This document shows, piece by piece, positions 41,897 to 50,348 of a stretch of DNA of 64,000 nucleotides. Under the pieces are notes generated by a model. The model ran no database searches. It saw nothing but the letters and a program-made list of their open reading frames with translations, and had not been told where the DNA came from. The translations under genes were made by a program, and so were the position numbers. How positions within the stretch are numbered: the first letter of the stretch is position 1; each line of letters begins with the position of its first letter. This DNA is from Herbidospora sakaeratensis (GTDB taxonomy: Bacteria > Actinomycetota > Actinomycetes > Streptosporangiales > Streptosporangiaceae): assembly GCF_001570525.1 (NCBI RefSeq), contig NZ_BBXC01000007.1, forward strand, positions 423,364 to 487,363, in the 5' to 3' direction.

Positions 41897-44429
41897 TCCG
41901 GCGGTTCTGGGCGGTGGAGACGGCGTCGGGCTGGTTGATCCCGTCGAGCTCCTGGTAGCGCCGCAGCACCTCGGCCTTCAGCGCGTCGGCCTCGGCGGCC
42001 GCGCCGAAGGCGCGCAGGTCGAGCGAGAGGTTCGCGGCCGCCGACAACGTCATGAAGTGGTCGTCGCCGAAGAGGTCGCGCAACTGCTGGTGCAGCTCAC
42101 GGCCGCCCTTGACGGCCTCTTCGACCTCGCCCAGCGCCGCGAGGTCGGACTGCATGTTGATCAGGCAGGTCAGCGGATAGTCGTGGTCCCAGCCGAGCCG
42201 GGCGACCAGCGCCTCGGACGCCTCCTGGTTCATTCTCCTGGCCCCCGCGGCGTCCCCGCGCAGCCGCAGCAGCACCGCGAGGTTGCTGCGAGTGGTGTGG
42301 GCGAAGGGATGGTCGCCGTCGAACACCCGGGCGTAAAGAGGGGTTATCTCCAGGGCCAGGGCGTAGGCCTTGTCGATGTCGCCCTTCGCCCGGTGGGCGT
42401 TGGACAGGTTCACCCCGGCGGCCAGGGTGTCGGAGTGGAAGGCGCCGAGCAGTCGCCGCAGTCCGTTGTAGGTCGTGTCGGCCAGATCGAGCGCCTCGTC
42501 GAAGTCGCCCCTGCGCCGCAACGCGATCGACAGGTCCTTGGCGGCCAGCAGGGTGCCGTGGTTGTCGAGCGACAGTTGCTGGCGGCCGTAGTCGAAGGCG
42601 TCCTGCCCCAGGTAGACGGCCATGTCGTAGTCGCCGCAGAGACGCACCGCCCTCGACAACGCGCTCCAGGTGCTCAGCACCATCGAGGAACCCACGCCGG
42701 TCCGGGCCGTGCTCAGGTCGCGCAGCAGGACCTGGAACATGTCGCGGGCGGTCGCGTAGTCGCTCGTCAGGGAGTGGTCGATCGCCAGGTTGTGGCGGAC
42801 GCGGAACATGCCGGTGGTGTCGGGTGTGGTGGCCTTCCGGTAACGCCGCAGCAGTTCGCCGTCCTGCTCACGGGCCCGCTGGAACTCGCCGGCGACGCGC
42901 AGCGTGCTGCCGTAGCTGTTGGTGGCCCACAACGTCTCGGAGTGGTCGGCTCCGAGTTCCTTGCGCATCGCCTCGAGCGTGTCGTGGTCGGTCTGGTAGG
43001 CCAGGGTGTACTCGCCCATGCCGCGCAGGATGTTCCCGAGGTGCTTCCTGGCCACCAGGACGTCGGGGTGGTCGTCGCGCTCCTCGCGCTCGGTCCACTT
43101 CTCGATCAGCTCCTCCACCTGGGCGCGGGCCAGTTCGTAGTTCCCGGCCCGGTAGAGGTAGCGCACGGTGTTGAGCGCGAACTCCCGGACGTTCGGCGTC
43201 GCGCACTCGGCCAGGTTGGAGTAGCCGATGTGCGGCACGAGTTCCTCGAACGCCTTCCAGTTCGCGTTGTCCTCCGGGTCCTTGGGCGCGGAGTGCGCGA
43301 GCAGGAGATGCACCTCGTGGCGGATGTCGTGCTGCTGCCTCGGGTCGAGCTCCTCGCGGAGGAGGGTCTGGATCAGCCGGTGGACCTGGATCGTCCGGGT
43401 GGTCGAATCGATCTTCGCGAGGGCGAACCGGCCCAGGCCGCTCAGCGCCTTCGTCAGCAGCAGCGGGTCGTCGAGGATCGGGGCGATACGCGGCGTCTCG
43501 GCCTCGGTGCCGCGGCGGAAGACGTCGCGCGGAATCGGTTCGGGGCCGAAGAACGCGCAGCAGCGCAGGATGTCGATCGCCTGGGGCAGCCGGGTGCGGA
43601 GCTGGTGCACCGACAACTGCCAGGCCGCCGCCATCGACTGCGGGTAGTCGTCGGACTTGCCCATGCCCATCAGGCCGGTGGTCTGCGACTCGAGCAGGGT
43701 GATGTACTCGTCGATGTCCATCGCCGTCTCGTACATCAGGGCCCCCGCCTGCTCCAGGGCGATCGGCAGGTCGCCGAGCTTCTCGGCCAGGATGTCGAGC
43801 TTCTCTTCGGGCATCTCCCGGCGGATGCGGTTGGCCAGGAAGGTCTTGCTCTCGTCGCGGTCGAACACGTCGACGCGAAGGCTCTGGACCCGGCTGCCCC
43901 ACTGCGGGTTGCGTGAGGTGATGAGGGCGTGCCCGGGGCCGCCGGGGATGTAGTCGCTCAGCGAGGCCGGGTCGACGGCGTTGTCGAAGATGAGCAGCCA
44001 CTTGCGATAGGGCTCGCCCCGCTCCAACGCCCGTTTCACCGTACGGGCCGTCTCCTCGATGCCCAGGCCGACGCTGGGCGGCAATCCCAGGTGGGGGGCC
44101 AGCGCGGCGAGCGAGGCCGGCACGAGTTCGCGCTTCTCCGATGGGATCCAGTAGACGACGTCGTAATGCCGCCGGTATCGCCAGGCGTATTCGATCGCGA
44201 GCTGGGTCTTCCCGACACCGCCCTGCCCCTGTAAGGCGTTCGCCTTCGGTTCCAGCACCACCGAGCTCACCTGGGTGATGTTGTCGCGGAGGGCCAGCAG
44301 AAGATCCTCACGTCCGGTGAAGTGAGGATTCTTCGGTGGCACCCGTTCCCAGACCAGTGGAACCCGATCGGAAGTCGAGTGCGCTGCATGGGAAAGCTCC
44401 ACGGGAAACCTCCGCCACTGTCCCACCAC
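41865..44429 (-). CDS. NB-ARC/TPR protein of FxSxx-COOH locus 1
   Basis: STAND ATPase of 854 residues. N-terminus: VPPKNPHFTGREDLLLALRD, as in FxSxx-COOH-associated TPR proteins. NB-ARC: P-loop GQGGVGKTQLAIEYAW, Walker B KWLLIFDNA, then SNP-type ALITSRNPQW and a winged-helix region with RCCAFFGPEPI. The C-terminal half (about 430-850) is a long array of TPR units with alternate LGADHSETLWATNS- and LGAFHSDTLAAGVN-type motifs. It lacks the ParA and TIR domains of its counterpart in locus 2. Divergent from the precursor gene across 167 bp, so the two may share regulation. Likely sensor or switch. Confidence 0.87.
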   Translation of the reverse strand: MVGQWRRFPVELSHAAHSTSDRVPLVWERVPPKNPHFTGREDLLLALRDNITQVSSVVLEPKANALQGQGGVGKTQLAIEYAWRYRRHYDVVYWIPSEKRELVPASLAALAPHLGLPPSVGLGIEETARTVKRALERGEPYRKWLLIFDNAVDPASLSDYIPGGPGHALITSRNPQWGSRVQSLRVDVFDRDESKTFLANRIRREMPEEKLDILAEKLGDLPIALEQAGALMYETAMDIDEYITLLESQTTGLMGMGKSDDYPQSMAAAWQLSVHQLRTRLPQAIDILRCCAFFGPEPIPRDVFRRGTEAETPRIAPILDDPLLLTKALSGLGRFALAKIDSTTRTIQVHRLIQTLLREELDPRQQHDIRHEVHLLLAHSAPKDPEDNANWKAFEELVPHIGYSNLAECATPNVREFALNTVRYLYRAGNYELARAQVEELIEKWTEREERDDHPDVLVARKHLGNILRGMGEYTLAYQTDHDTLEAMRKELGADHSETLWATNSYGSTLRVAGEFQRAREQDGELLRRYRKATTPDTTGMFRVRHNLAIDHSLTSDYATARDMFQVLLRDLSTARTGVGSSMVLSTWSALSRAVRLCGDYDMAVYLGQDAFDYGRQQLSLDNHGTLLAAKDLSIALRRRGDFDEALDLADTTYNGLRRLLGAFHSDTLAAGVNLSNAHRAKGDIDKAYALALEITPLYARVFDGDHPFAHTTRSNLAVLLRLRGDAAGARRMNQEASEALVARLGWDHDYPLTCLINMQSDLAALGEVEEAVKGGRELHQQLRDLFGDDHFMTLSAAANLSLDLRAFGAAAEADALKAEVLRRYQELDGINQPDAVSTAQNRRINTDFDPQPL

Positions 44430-44596
44430 GGGAACCTTGGATTATGCCGCAATACTAAAGCTTGATTCACCGCCCCGCTCATCACAGAATCGTAAGGAAG
44501 CATGGTGACGTTGCGGGGAGACCTCCAGGGGAGGAACCGGTCCTGATACCGGGAAAAGGACGCCCGTAACCCGCCCTCAGGGTGCGAGGAGAGCAC

Positions 44597-44740
44597 ATGC
44601 AGGAAAATCAGAACGGTGGGATTCCCAATTACGGATCGTTGTCGCTCAGGGATCTCATGGCCATGAGCGTGCAGCGTCCGGCTCTGGACTGGGTGCTCGC
44701 CGAGGGCGAGCCCGTCGCGAGGTTCCAGAGCAGCTATTAA
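44597..44740 (+). CDS. fxsA: FxSxx-COOH precursor protein, locus 1 (47 aa)
   Basis: Short gene encoding a 47-residue protein that ends in FQSSY, a match to the defining C-terminal F-x-S-x-x of this system. The middle part has the leader-like SLRDLMAMSVQRPALDWVL segment. Start ATG 44597 has GAGGA six bases upstream; TAA at 44738. It should be the substrate of FxsB and the HExxH protein encoded 4 kb to the left. It precedes the SIR2 gene by 110 bp on the same strand, so precursor and SIR2/STAND genes could share a transcript. Confidence 0.88.
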   Translation: MQENQNGGIPNYGSLSLRDLMAMSVQRPALDWVLAEGEPVARFQSSY

Positions 44741-44850
44741 CGGACGCCGTCCGCCGCCGTGCAGGTGCGACCGACCGGCCCACAAACGATCAGAACCGAT
44801 ATATCGTGCCGGAAAGTGGCCGTGGGCCGGTTCGACCGCGAGGTGTTTCT

Positions 44851-45738
44851 TTGCACGAGATGGACGAGCGCGACTGGGAACGATTGATCTTCCAGTTGAC
44901 CAGAGGCGCCTGCACACCGTTTCTGGGGGCCGGAGCCTGCGCCGGAGTGCTCCCATCGGGCTCCGAACTCAGTGAGACCCTGGCCGACCAGTGGGACTAC
45001 CCCTATTCCGACAAGGGAAATCTCACCAGGGTCGCCCAATACGGCACGGTGAAGTTCGGTGAGGCGGTGTACGTCAAGGAGAAGATCTGCCAGGTGCTGT
45101 CGACCGGCGCCATCCCCGATTTCGGCGATCCCGCCGAACCGCACGCCATGCTCGCGCGTTTTCCGTTGCCCGTCTATCTGACCACCAACTACGACGACTT
45201 CATCGTCAGGTCGTTGAGGGCCGTGGGCAAGGATCCCAGTGTGATGCTCTGTCCGTGGAATCCGGGCATCACCTTCGACGAGGAACTGTTCCGGCGGAAG
45301 ATCGGCTGGAATCCCCAGCCCGACGCGCCGCTCGTCTATCACCTGCACGGCCGTCTGGGAATGCCCGAGTCGATCGTGGTGACCGAAGACGACTATCTCG
45401 AATTCCTCACCAATCTGGCCTTTGATCGAGCGTCGGATGAACCTACCATGCTCCCACCGGTGATTCTCGGCGCCCTCACCACGCGGTCGCTGTTGTTCAT
45501 CGGCTACAGCCTGCAAGACTGGACCTTCCGGCTGCTGTTCAACAGCCTCAACCGCGCGGTGCCGGGAATCAACCGGCGCCGGCACCTGAGTGTGCAGTTG
45601 TCGCCGGATGGCGACGACGCCGCGGTGAAAGTGCTGCAGCGGCAGATGGAGCAGCACTATGGAGAATGGAAGGTCTCGATTTTCTGGGGGACGGCCGAAG
45701 AGTTCAGCAAGCAACTTCTAGGGCGGATGACGACGTGA
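44851..45738 (+). CDS. SIR2-like domain protein (probable NAD-consuming effector)
   Basis: Protein of about 295 residues with the SIR2-like fold. The NAD-binding start is TPFLGAGACAGVLPSG; then YLTTNYDDFIVRSL with the catalytic-loop Asn, VYHLHGRLG with the His, and LLFIGYSLQDWTFRLLF. These are the marks of the SIR2 domains used as NADases in bacterial defence. The start is uncertain: TTG 44851 has GCGAGGTG at good spacing; ATG 44860 and GTG 44806 are alternatives. It overlaps the STAND gene by a GTGA, so the two are made together. Confidence 0.87.
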   Translation: MHEMDERDWERLIFQLTRGACTPFLGAGACAGVLPSGSELSETLADQWDYPYSDKGNLTRVAQYGTVKFGEAVYVKEKICQVLSTGAIPDFGDPAEPHAMLARFPLPVYLTTNYDDFIVRSLRAVGKDPSVMLCPWNPGITFDEELFRRKIGWNPQPDAPLVYHLHGRLGMPESIVVTEDDYLEFLTNLAFDRASDEPTMLPPVILGALTTRSLLFIGYSLQDWTFRLLFNSLNRAVPGINRRRHLSVQLSPDGDDAAVKVLQRQMEQHYGEWKVSIFWGTAEEFSKQLLGRMTT

Positions 45739-47765
45739 ATTGGGGCAGTGGAGGTCCGGCGGCACACCAGCCCTACGTCGGCCTGCGGGCGTTCCGCGCC
45801 GACGACGCCTACCGGTTCTTCGGCCGGGAGCGGGCGGCCCACGACCTGGCCGCCCACTGGCAGGCCAACCGCCTCACGATCCTCCACGGCCCCTCGGGCG
45901 CCGGCAAGACCTCCCTGCTCCAGGCCGGCGTGCTGCCGCTGCTCGATCCGGAGACCACCGACACCCTGCCGGTCGGCCGGGTGTCGTACGGCTCCGCGTT
46001 CCCCGTCGTCGACGGCGCGACCTATCCGACCGCGGCCCTGCCCCCACAGCACAATCCCCACGTCTTCGCGCTCCTGTCGGCGTGGGCGCCCCGGGAGTCC
46101 CCGGCCCGGCTCGCCGGCCTGACGCTGGAGAGTTTCCTGCGCAGCCGTCCGGCCCGGCAGGATCCCTACGGCGATCCGATGCTGGTGCTGCTGGCGATCG
46201 ACCAGGCCGAGGAGCTCTTCGACGACTTCGCGCAGCGCCAGGTCTACCGCGAGTGGTTCCTCGACCAGCTCAAACGGGCGCTCGACGCGGACAAGAACCT
46301 CCGGCTGCTGATGTGCGTCCGCGACGACCATCTCGCCTCGATCATGCCGTACGGCCGCAAGCTGGTCGCCAACGACCATCGCCGGGTCCGGCTCGACGCC
46401 CTCGCCCGGGAGGAGGCCCGAGAGGCGATCACCGGACCCGTCCGGGGCACCGGCCGCGTCTACGACCGGGCCGCGGTCGACCGGCTGCTCCGCGACCTGA
46501 CCGCCGACTCGCCCCCCGGCGAGCCCCGAGCCGAGCCGGTGCGGCTCCAGACCGCCTGCTCGATGTTGTGGCGCTCGTTGCCGCCCGGCGTCCGGACCAT
46601 CACCGAGGCCCACGTCGGGGACATCGCGGTCACCGACAAGCAGGGCACCACCTACTGCGAGCTCAAGGTCGGGGAGGTCGCGGCCGCGCATCTCGACGGT
46701 GACACCGGGCGGCTGCTGTCGTGGCTGGCCCGCACGTTCGTGACCCAGCTGGTCACGCGGCGGAGGGTGCGCGTCAGGGACCACGTCACCGCGGGCATGG
46801 ACAACGTGATCATCGAGGCGCTGGTCCGGCGCGACATCCTGCTGCGCGACGCCGAATGGTGCGAGCTGGCGCACGACCGGCTCATCCAGCCCATCCTCCA
46901 GGCGGCCGGGCCGGTGGATCTGTCCGCGTCCGGCACCGACCCCGACGACCTGCTGGGCTCGGCCGAACTCGCGCTCCGCGACCGCGACCTCGAACAGGCC
47001 AAGGCGCAGGCGCGGGCCGCGCTCGACCGGGTCAGGGGCGACCGGCGGCTGGAGGCGGAGATCCACACCTTCCTGGGCAACATCGCCCACCAGGAGCAGG
47101 AGTACGCCGACTCCATCGAGCACTACCTCCGGGCGGCGGAGCTGTTCGAGTCGCTCAGCGCCTTCGACGCGGTGGGCCGCCTCCTGGTGGGGATGGGCTG
47201 GTTGCGGCTCGCGCAGGGGCGGCCCGACCTCGCCGTCGACGAACTCAACATCGCGCAGGGCCGATATCGTCACGATCTGAGCATCAAGACCGCCTTCGCG
47301 TGGGCCCTGTGGCACGACGGTGCTCCCGCGCTCGCACGTGACACGGTCACCGGCGTGCTGGAGCAGGACGGCGACGCGCTCGACGCGCTCCAGGCGCGCG
47401 GAGAGATCCTGGCGAGCATGGGGGAGTCGGCGGCCGCGCTCGCCGACCTCGAACGGGCCAGCCCCCTGCAGTGGCCGTCCACCAAGGCCGCCCACGCGCT
47501 GGCGTCGGCGCGGCTCGCCGACGTGCAGGAACCCACGCCGCCGATCAAGAAGGAGATCCGGGAGGCGCTCGACGACGCCCCCGACAGCGGTCCGGTCTGG
47601 CTCTACTCCGCATGGATCAACCTGGCGCAGGCCGAGCGCGACGTCGCCGACGAAACGGCCAGGGACACCGCGAGGGAACACGCCAGGAGGGCGCTCAAGG
47701 CCCGTTCGCCGAGCCTGCCCCGCCACCTGAAGGACGAGGCGAGAACGCTCAGCGGGGAGAGCTGA
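45735..47765 (+). CDS. STAND-type ATPase with TPR domain (nSTAND1-like), SIR2 partner
   Basis: Protein of 676 residues. The opening PYVGLRAFRADDAYRFFGRE leads to the P-loop LHGPSGAGKTSLLQAGVLP, and Walker B is LLAIDQAEELFDDF, followed by RLLMCVRDDHLASI; this is the nSTAND1 type found in conflict systems. Residues about 410-670 are TPR-like helices (AEIHTFLGNIAHQEQEYADS, AVGRLLVGMGWLRLAQGRPD). Start GTG 45735 overlaps the SIR2 stop. A STAND ATPase plus SIR2 effector coupled in one operon resembles antiphage NAD-depletion modules. The ligand is probably read by the TPR part. Confidence 0.87.
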   Translation: MNWGSGGPAAHQPYVGLRAFRADDAYRFFGRERAAHDLAAHWQANRLTILHGPSGAGKTSLLQAGVLPLLDPETTDTLPVGRVSYGSAFPVVDGATYPTAALPPQHNPHVFALLSAWAPRESPARLAGLTLESFLRSRPARQDPYGDPMLVLLAIDQAEELFDDFAQRQVYREWFLDQLKRALDADKNLRLLMCVRDDHLASIMPYGRKLVANDHRRVRLDALAREEAREAITGPVRGTGRVYDRAAVDRLLRDLTADSPPGEPRAEPVRLQTACSMLWRSLPPGVRTITEAHVGDIAVTDKQGTTYCELKVGEVAAAHLDGDTGRLLSWLARTFVTQLVTRRRVRVRDHVTAGMDNVIIEALVRRDILLRDAEWCELAHDRLIQPILQAAGPVDLSASGTDPDDLLGSAELALRDRDLEQAKAQARAALDRVRGDRRLEAEIHTFLGNIAHQEQEYADSIEHYLRAAELFESLSAFDAVGRLLVGMGWLRLAQGRPDLAVDELNIAQGRYRHDLSIKTAFAWALWHDGAPALARDTVTGVLEQDGDALDALQARGEILASMGESAAALADLERASPLQWPSTKAAHALASARLADVQEPTPPIKKEIREALDDAPDSGPVWLYSAWINLAQAERDVADETARDTAREHARRALKARSPSLPRHLKDEARTLSGES

Positions 47766-49119
47766 GCACCTCGGGCACACCTCGCCAGCGCGGCATTCCG
47801 ACGGACGCGCCGATCGCCATGATCAGGGCGAAGACGAGGATGAAGCTCGTCGCGTTGTGCCCCGATCCGATCGTGGCCAGCCAGCCGCCCAGAGGCGCCG
47901 CCAGGCAGACCGCGGCATGCGACGCCAGCCGGTGCACGCTCACCACCCGCGCGAGTTTGGCGCGTTCGACGTTGCGCAGCTCGTAGGTCCGGATCGAGAC
48001 GTTCATCAGCGAGCCGGCGCAGCCGGTCACCAGCGTGGCGAGCCCGTAGTACATCGGTTCGGTGAGGGTGGTGATGCCCAGCGCGACCACCCAGATCCAC
48101 ATCTGGGTGAGGAGCGCGCCGGTGCTGGGTTTTATGTATTTCTGTACGACGTCCAGCCGGGCCAGATTCGATCCGATGGCCCCCCCGATTCCGCCTCCCG
48201 CCAGCACGATTCCCACCAGGAAGGGCGGCACGTCGGCAGACCCGGCGAGGAAGATGACGATGACGGTGTTGATGGCGAAATTCGTGGTCGTCGTGGCGAA
48301 GACGGCGTTCCGCATGAATTGGTGGCGGTTCAGCTCCGTCACCCCGATCCGGGTCTCCGTCAGGAGCCGCCGGGCGCTCCACCGGACGTCTCCTCGCTTC
48401 CGGTGGCGGGCGGAATCGGCCCGGCGGCGGCGTTTTCTCAGGTCGGCGATGGCCGACAGGAACACCCCCGAGCAGACGAACAGCACGGCGTTCATGAAGA
48501 GCGCCACCGGCGCGCCCAATTGGAAGAGCAGGCCGCCCAGAGGCCGGCCCGTCAGCACCGCGAAGTGCACGCCGGTCTCGCTCGCGGCCAGTCTTTTCGT
48601 CATGTTGTCGTCGGGAATCAATTTCGAGAGAAGGGCCGTGTCCGCGAGAGAATAGACGACGCCGAGCGCCCCTTCGAGAAATGCGACGAAAACGAGGTGG
48701 TATATGGTGACTTCGTGCACGCAGACGGGCACGAGAACCGAGAATATGGCGAGCCCGCGCAGGATCTCCGTGCAGAGCATGATCGAACGAGGGTTCAGCC
48801 GATCGGCCAGCACCCCGGCGGGCATGTAGAAGAGCAGGCCGGGCACGGTCAGCGCGAAGGTCACCAGCCCGATCTGTATGGGTGATGCGCCCTCGGCCAC
48901 GGCGAGCAACGGATAGATTATTCCCAGTGTCCGCGAGCCGATCGACGAGGTGGCGATGCTCGCGACGGCCCGCCGGAAATTCGACCGCTGCCGGCGTAGC
49001 CGAATGGTATGTTTTCGCAGCTTGGCCCGTTGTCTTTTGGTCGTCGGCGGGCCGGGCGCGGGAGAGTTCAAAAAACTCTCCTTTGCAGCCGTACGGACAA
49101 TGGGCAGCCGAAAACACAC
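47749..49119 (-). CDS. MFS transporter
   Basis: Membrane protein of up to 456 residues with about 12 helices after a basic N-terminal tail of some 45 residues. MFS features: SIGSRTLGIIYPLLAVAEGA, the loop AGVLADRLNPRS after helix 2, and a long central loop rich in Arg and Lys. It may export a product of the nearby peptide loci. The 5' part has lower GC than most of the window. The start (GTG 49119) is uncertain; a later start near residue 40 is possible. The last 17 bp overlap the STAND gene. Confidence 0.82.
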   Translation of the reverse strand: MCFRLPIVRTAAKESFLNSPAPGPPTTKRQRAKLRKHTIRLRRQRSNFRRAVASIATSSIGSRTLGIIYPLLAVAEGASPIQIGLVTFALTVPGLLFYMPAGVLADRLNPRSIMLCTEILRGLAIFSVLVPVCVHEVTIYHLVFVAFLEGALGVVYSLADTALLSKLIPDDNMTKRLAASETGVHFAVLTGRPLGGLLFQLGAPVALFMNAVLFVCSGVFLSAIADLRKRRRRADSARHRKRGDVRWSARRLLTETRIGVTELNRHQFMRNAVFATTTTNFAINTVIVIFLAGSADVPPFLVGIVLAGGGIGGAIGSNLARLDVVQKYIKPSTGALLTQMWIWVVALGITTLTEPMYYGLATLVTGCAGSLMNVSIRTYELRNVERAKLARVVSVHRLASHAAVCLAAPLGGWLATIGSGHNATSFILVFALIMAIGASVGMPRWRGVPEVLSSPR

Positions 49120-49472
49120 CTATTGCCCGTGGGGCTGGTGCCGATACGGGGTCAGGCCATGCCGAAGCGGGCCGGGAACACCCGAGGTTCCGAAGCATAC
49201 TGGTGATTCGATGTCCTGGCCGTCTTTTGGGGAATCACGGAGCGGCGCGGGGGCGTGCGCATGTGGCTGGTCAAGGCCAACCCGCCAGTAAAGCGCTGAT
49301 TAGCCCTGATGTCTGGGAATTTGATTTCGATTCGGCAAAGATGCGCGTCCCGGAGGCGGTCGTGAGCGGCGGGAGGACTGGTCACTCTTCCCTTCTTGGA
49401 ACATTTGCGAAGAGCAAGTACAAAGTACGGTAAGCGGGGGATTCGACGACGGCCGAAGGCGGGGGAGGAACC
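49120..49472. other. Divergent promoter gap
   Basis: No gene supported on either strand. The gap separates the leftward MFS gene and the rightward hydrolase gene, so it should carry both promoters. Near the hydrolase, GTAC-AAA-GTAC (49418-49428) is a small inverted repeat that could bind a regulator. Confidence 0.5.
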
Positions 49473-50348
49473 TTGACCGTGAAGGTGGAGACGTCGGACG
49501 GCCGAAGGCTCGCGGTCGAGGAGAAGGGGGCGTCCGGCGGCCGGCCGGTCTTCCTCCTCCACGGCACCCCGGGCAGCCGCGTCGGCCCCGCGCCGCGGCC
49601 GTCGGTGCTCTACCGCGAGGGCATCCGGCTCATCACCTTCGACCGGCCCGGTTACGGCGAGTCCGATCGGCACCCCGGCCGGACCATCGCCAGCGGCGCG
49701 GCCGACGTCGCGGCCATCGCCGACCGGCTGGGCATCGAGCGGTTCTCCGTCGTCGGACGGTCGGGAGGCGCCCCCCACGCCCTGGCGTGCGCCGCGCTCC
49801 TGCCCGGCCGGGTGGTGCGGGCGGCGGCGCTGGTCGGCCTGGCGCCCAAGGAAGCCGACGGGCTCGACTGGTTCGACGGCATGACGCCTTCCAACGTGCG
49901 CGAGTTCACGGTCGCGGGGGTCGGTCTCTCGGCCGTGGCGGCGAGCCTCGGGGCGGCGGCCGCGCAGATCCGGGCCGACCCCGCCAGCAAGATCTCCGGG
50001 CTCGCGCTGGAGGCGCCCGAGTCCGACCGGCGCACCGTCGCCGACATCGGCATCCGCCGCATGCTGCTGCGCAACTTCGCCGAAGGACTGCGCGACTCCA
50101 GCGACGGCTGGGTCGACGACGTGCTGGCCTTCTGCTCCGACTGGACCTTCGACCCGGCGGCGATCCAGGTGCCGACGCTGCTGTGGCACGGGGAGAACGA
50201 CGTGTTCTCCCCGGTCAGCCACGCCCGGTGGCTCGGGCGGCGCATCCCCGGCGCGATGTTGCGCATCGAGCGGGGCGTGGCCCATTTCGGCGCCCTCGAC
50301 GTCCTGCCCGACGTGCTCAGGTGGCTGACCCAGGATCAGGTCGGCTGA
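49473..50348 (+). CDS. Alpha/beta hydrolase
   Basis: Protein of 291 residues, with an intact alpha/beta hydrolase set: oxyanion region VFLLHGTPGSRVG, nucleophile elbow VVGRSGGAPHAL with Ser, acidic residue in TLLWHGENDVFSP, and His in RGVAHFGALD. It resembles the general lipase/esterase/epoxide-hydrolase-like group; substrate unknown. Start TTG 49473 has GGAGGAA four bases before it. It sits between the two FxSxx loci and overlaps the convergent TPR gene by 13 bp. Confidence 0.87.
   Translation: MTVKVETSDGRRLAVEEKGASGGRPVFLLHGTPGSRVGPAPRPSVLYREGIRLITFDRPGYGESDRHPGRTIASGAADVAAIADRLGIERFSVVGRSGGAPHALACAALLPGRVVRAAALVGLAPKEADGLDWFDGMTPSNVREFTVAGVGLSAVAASLGAAAAQIRADPASKISGLALEAPESDRRTVADIGIRRMLLRNFAEGLRDSSDGWVDDVLAFCSDWTFDPAAIQVPTLLWHGENDVFSPVSHARWLGRRIPGAMLRIERGVAHFGALDVLPDVLRWLTQDQVG

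Noticed and set aside
47749-49119. MFS protein as a drug efflux pump
   Set aside because: No substrate-specific motif beyond general MFS features; only the membership is supportable.
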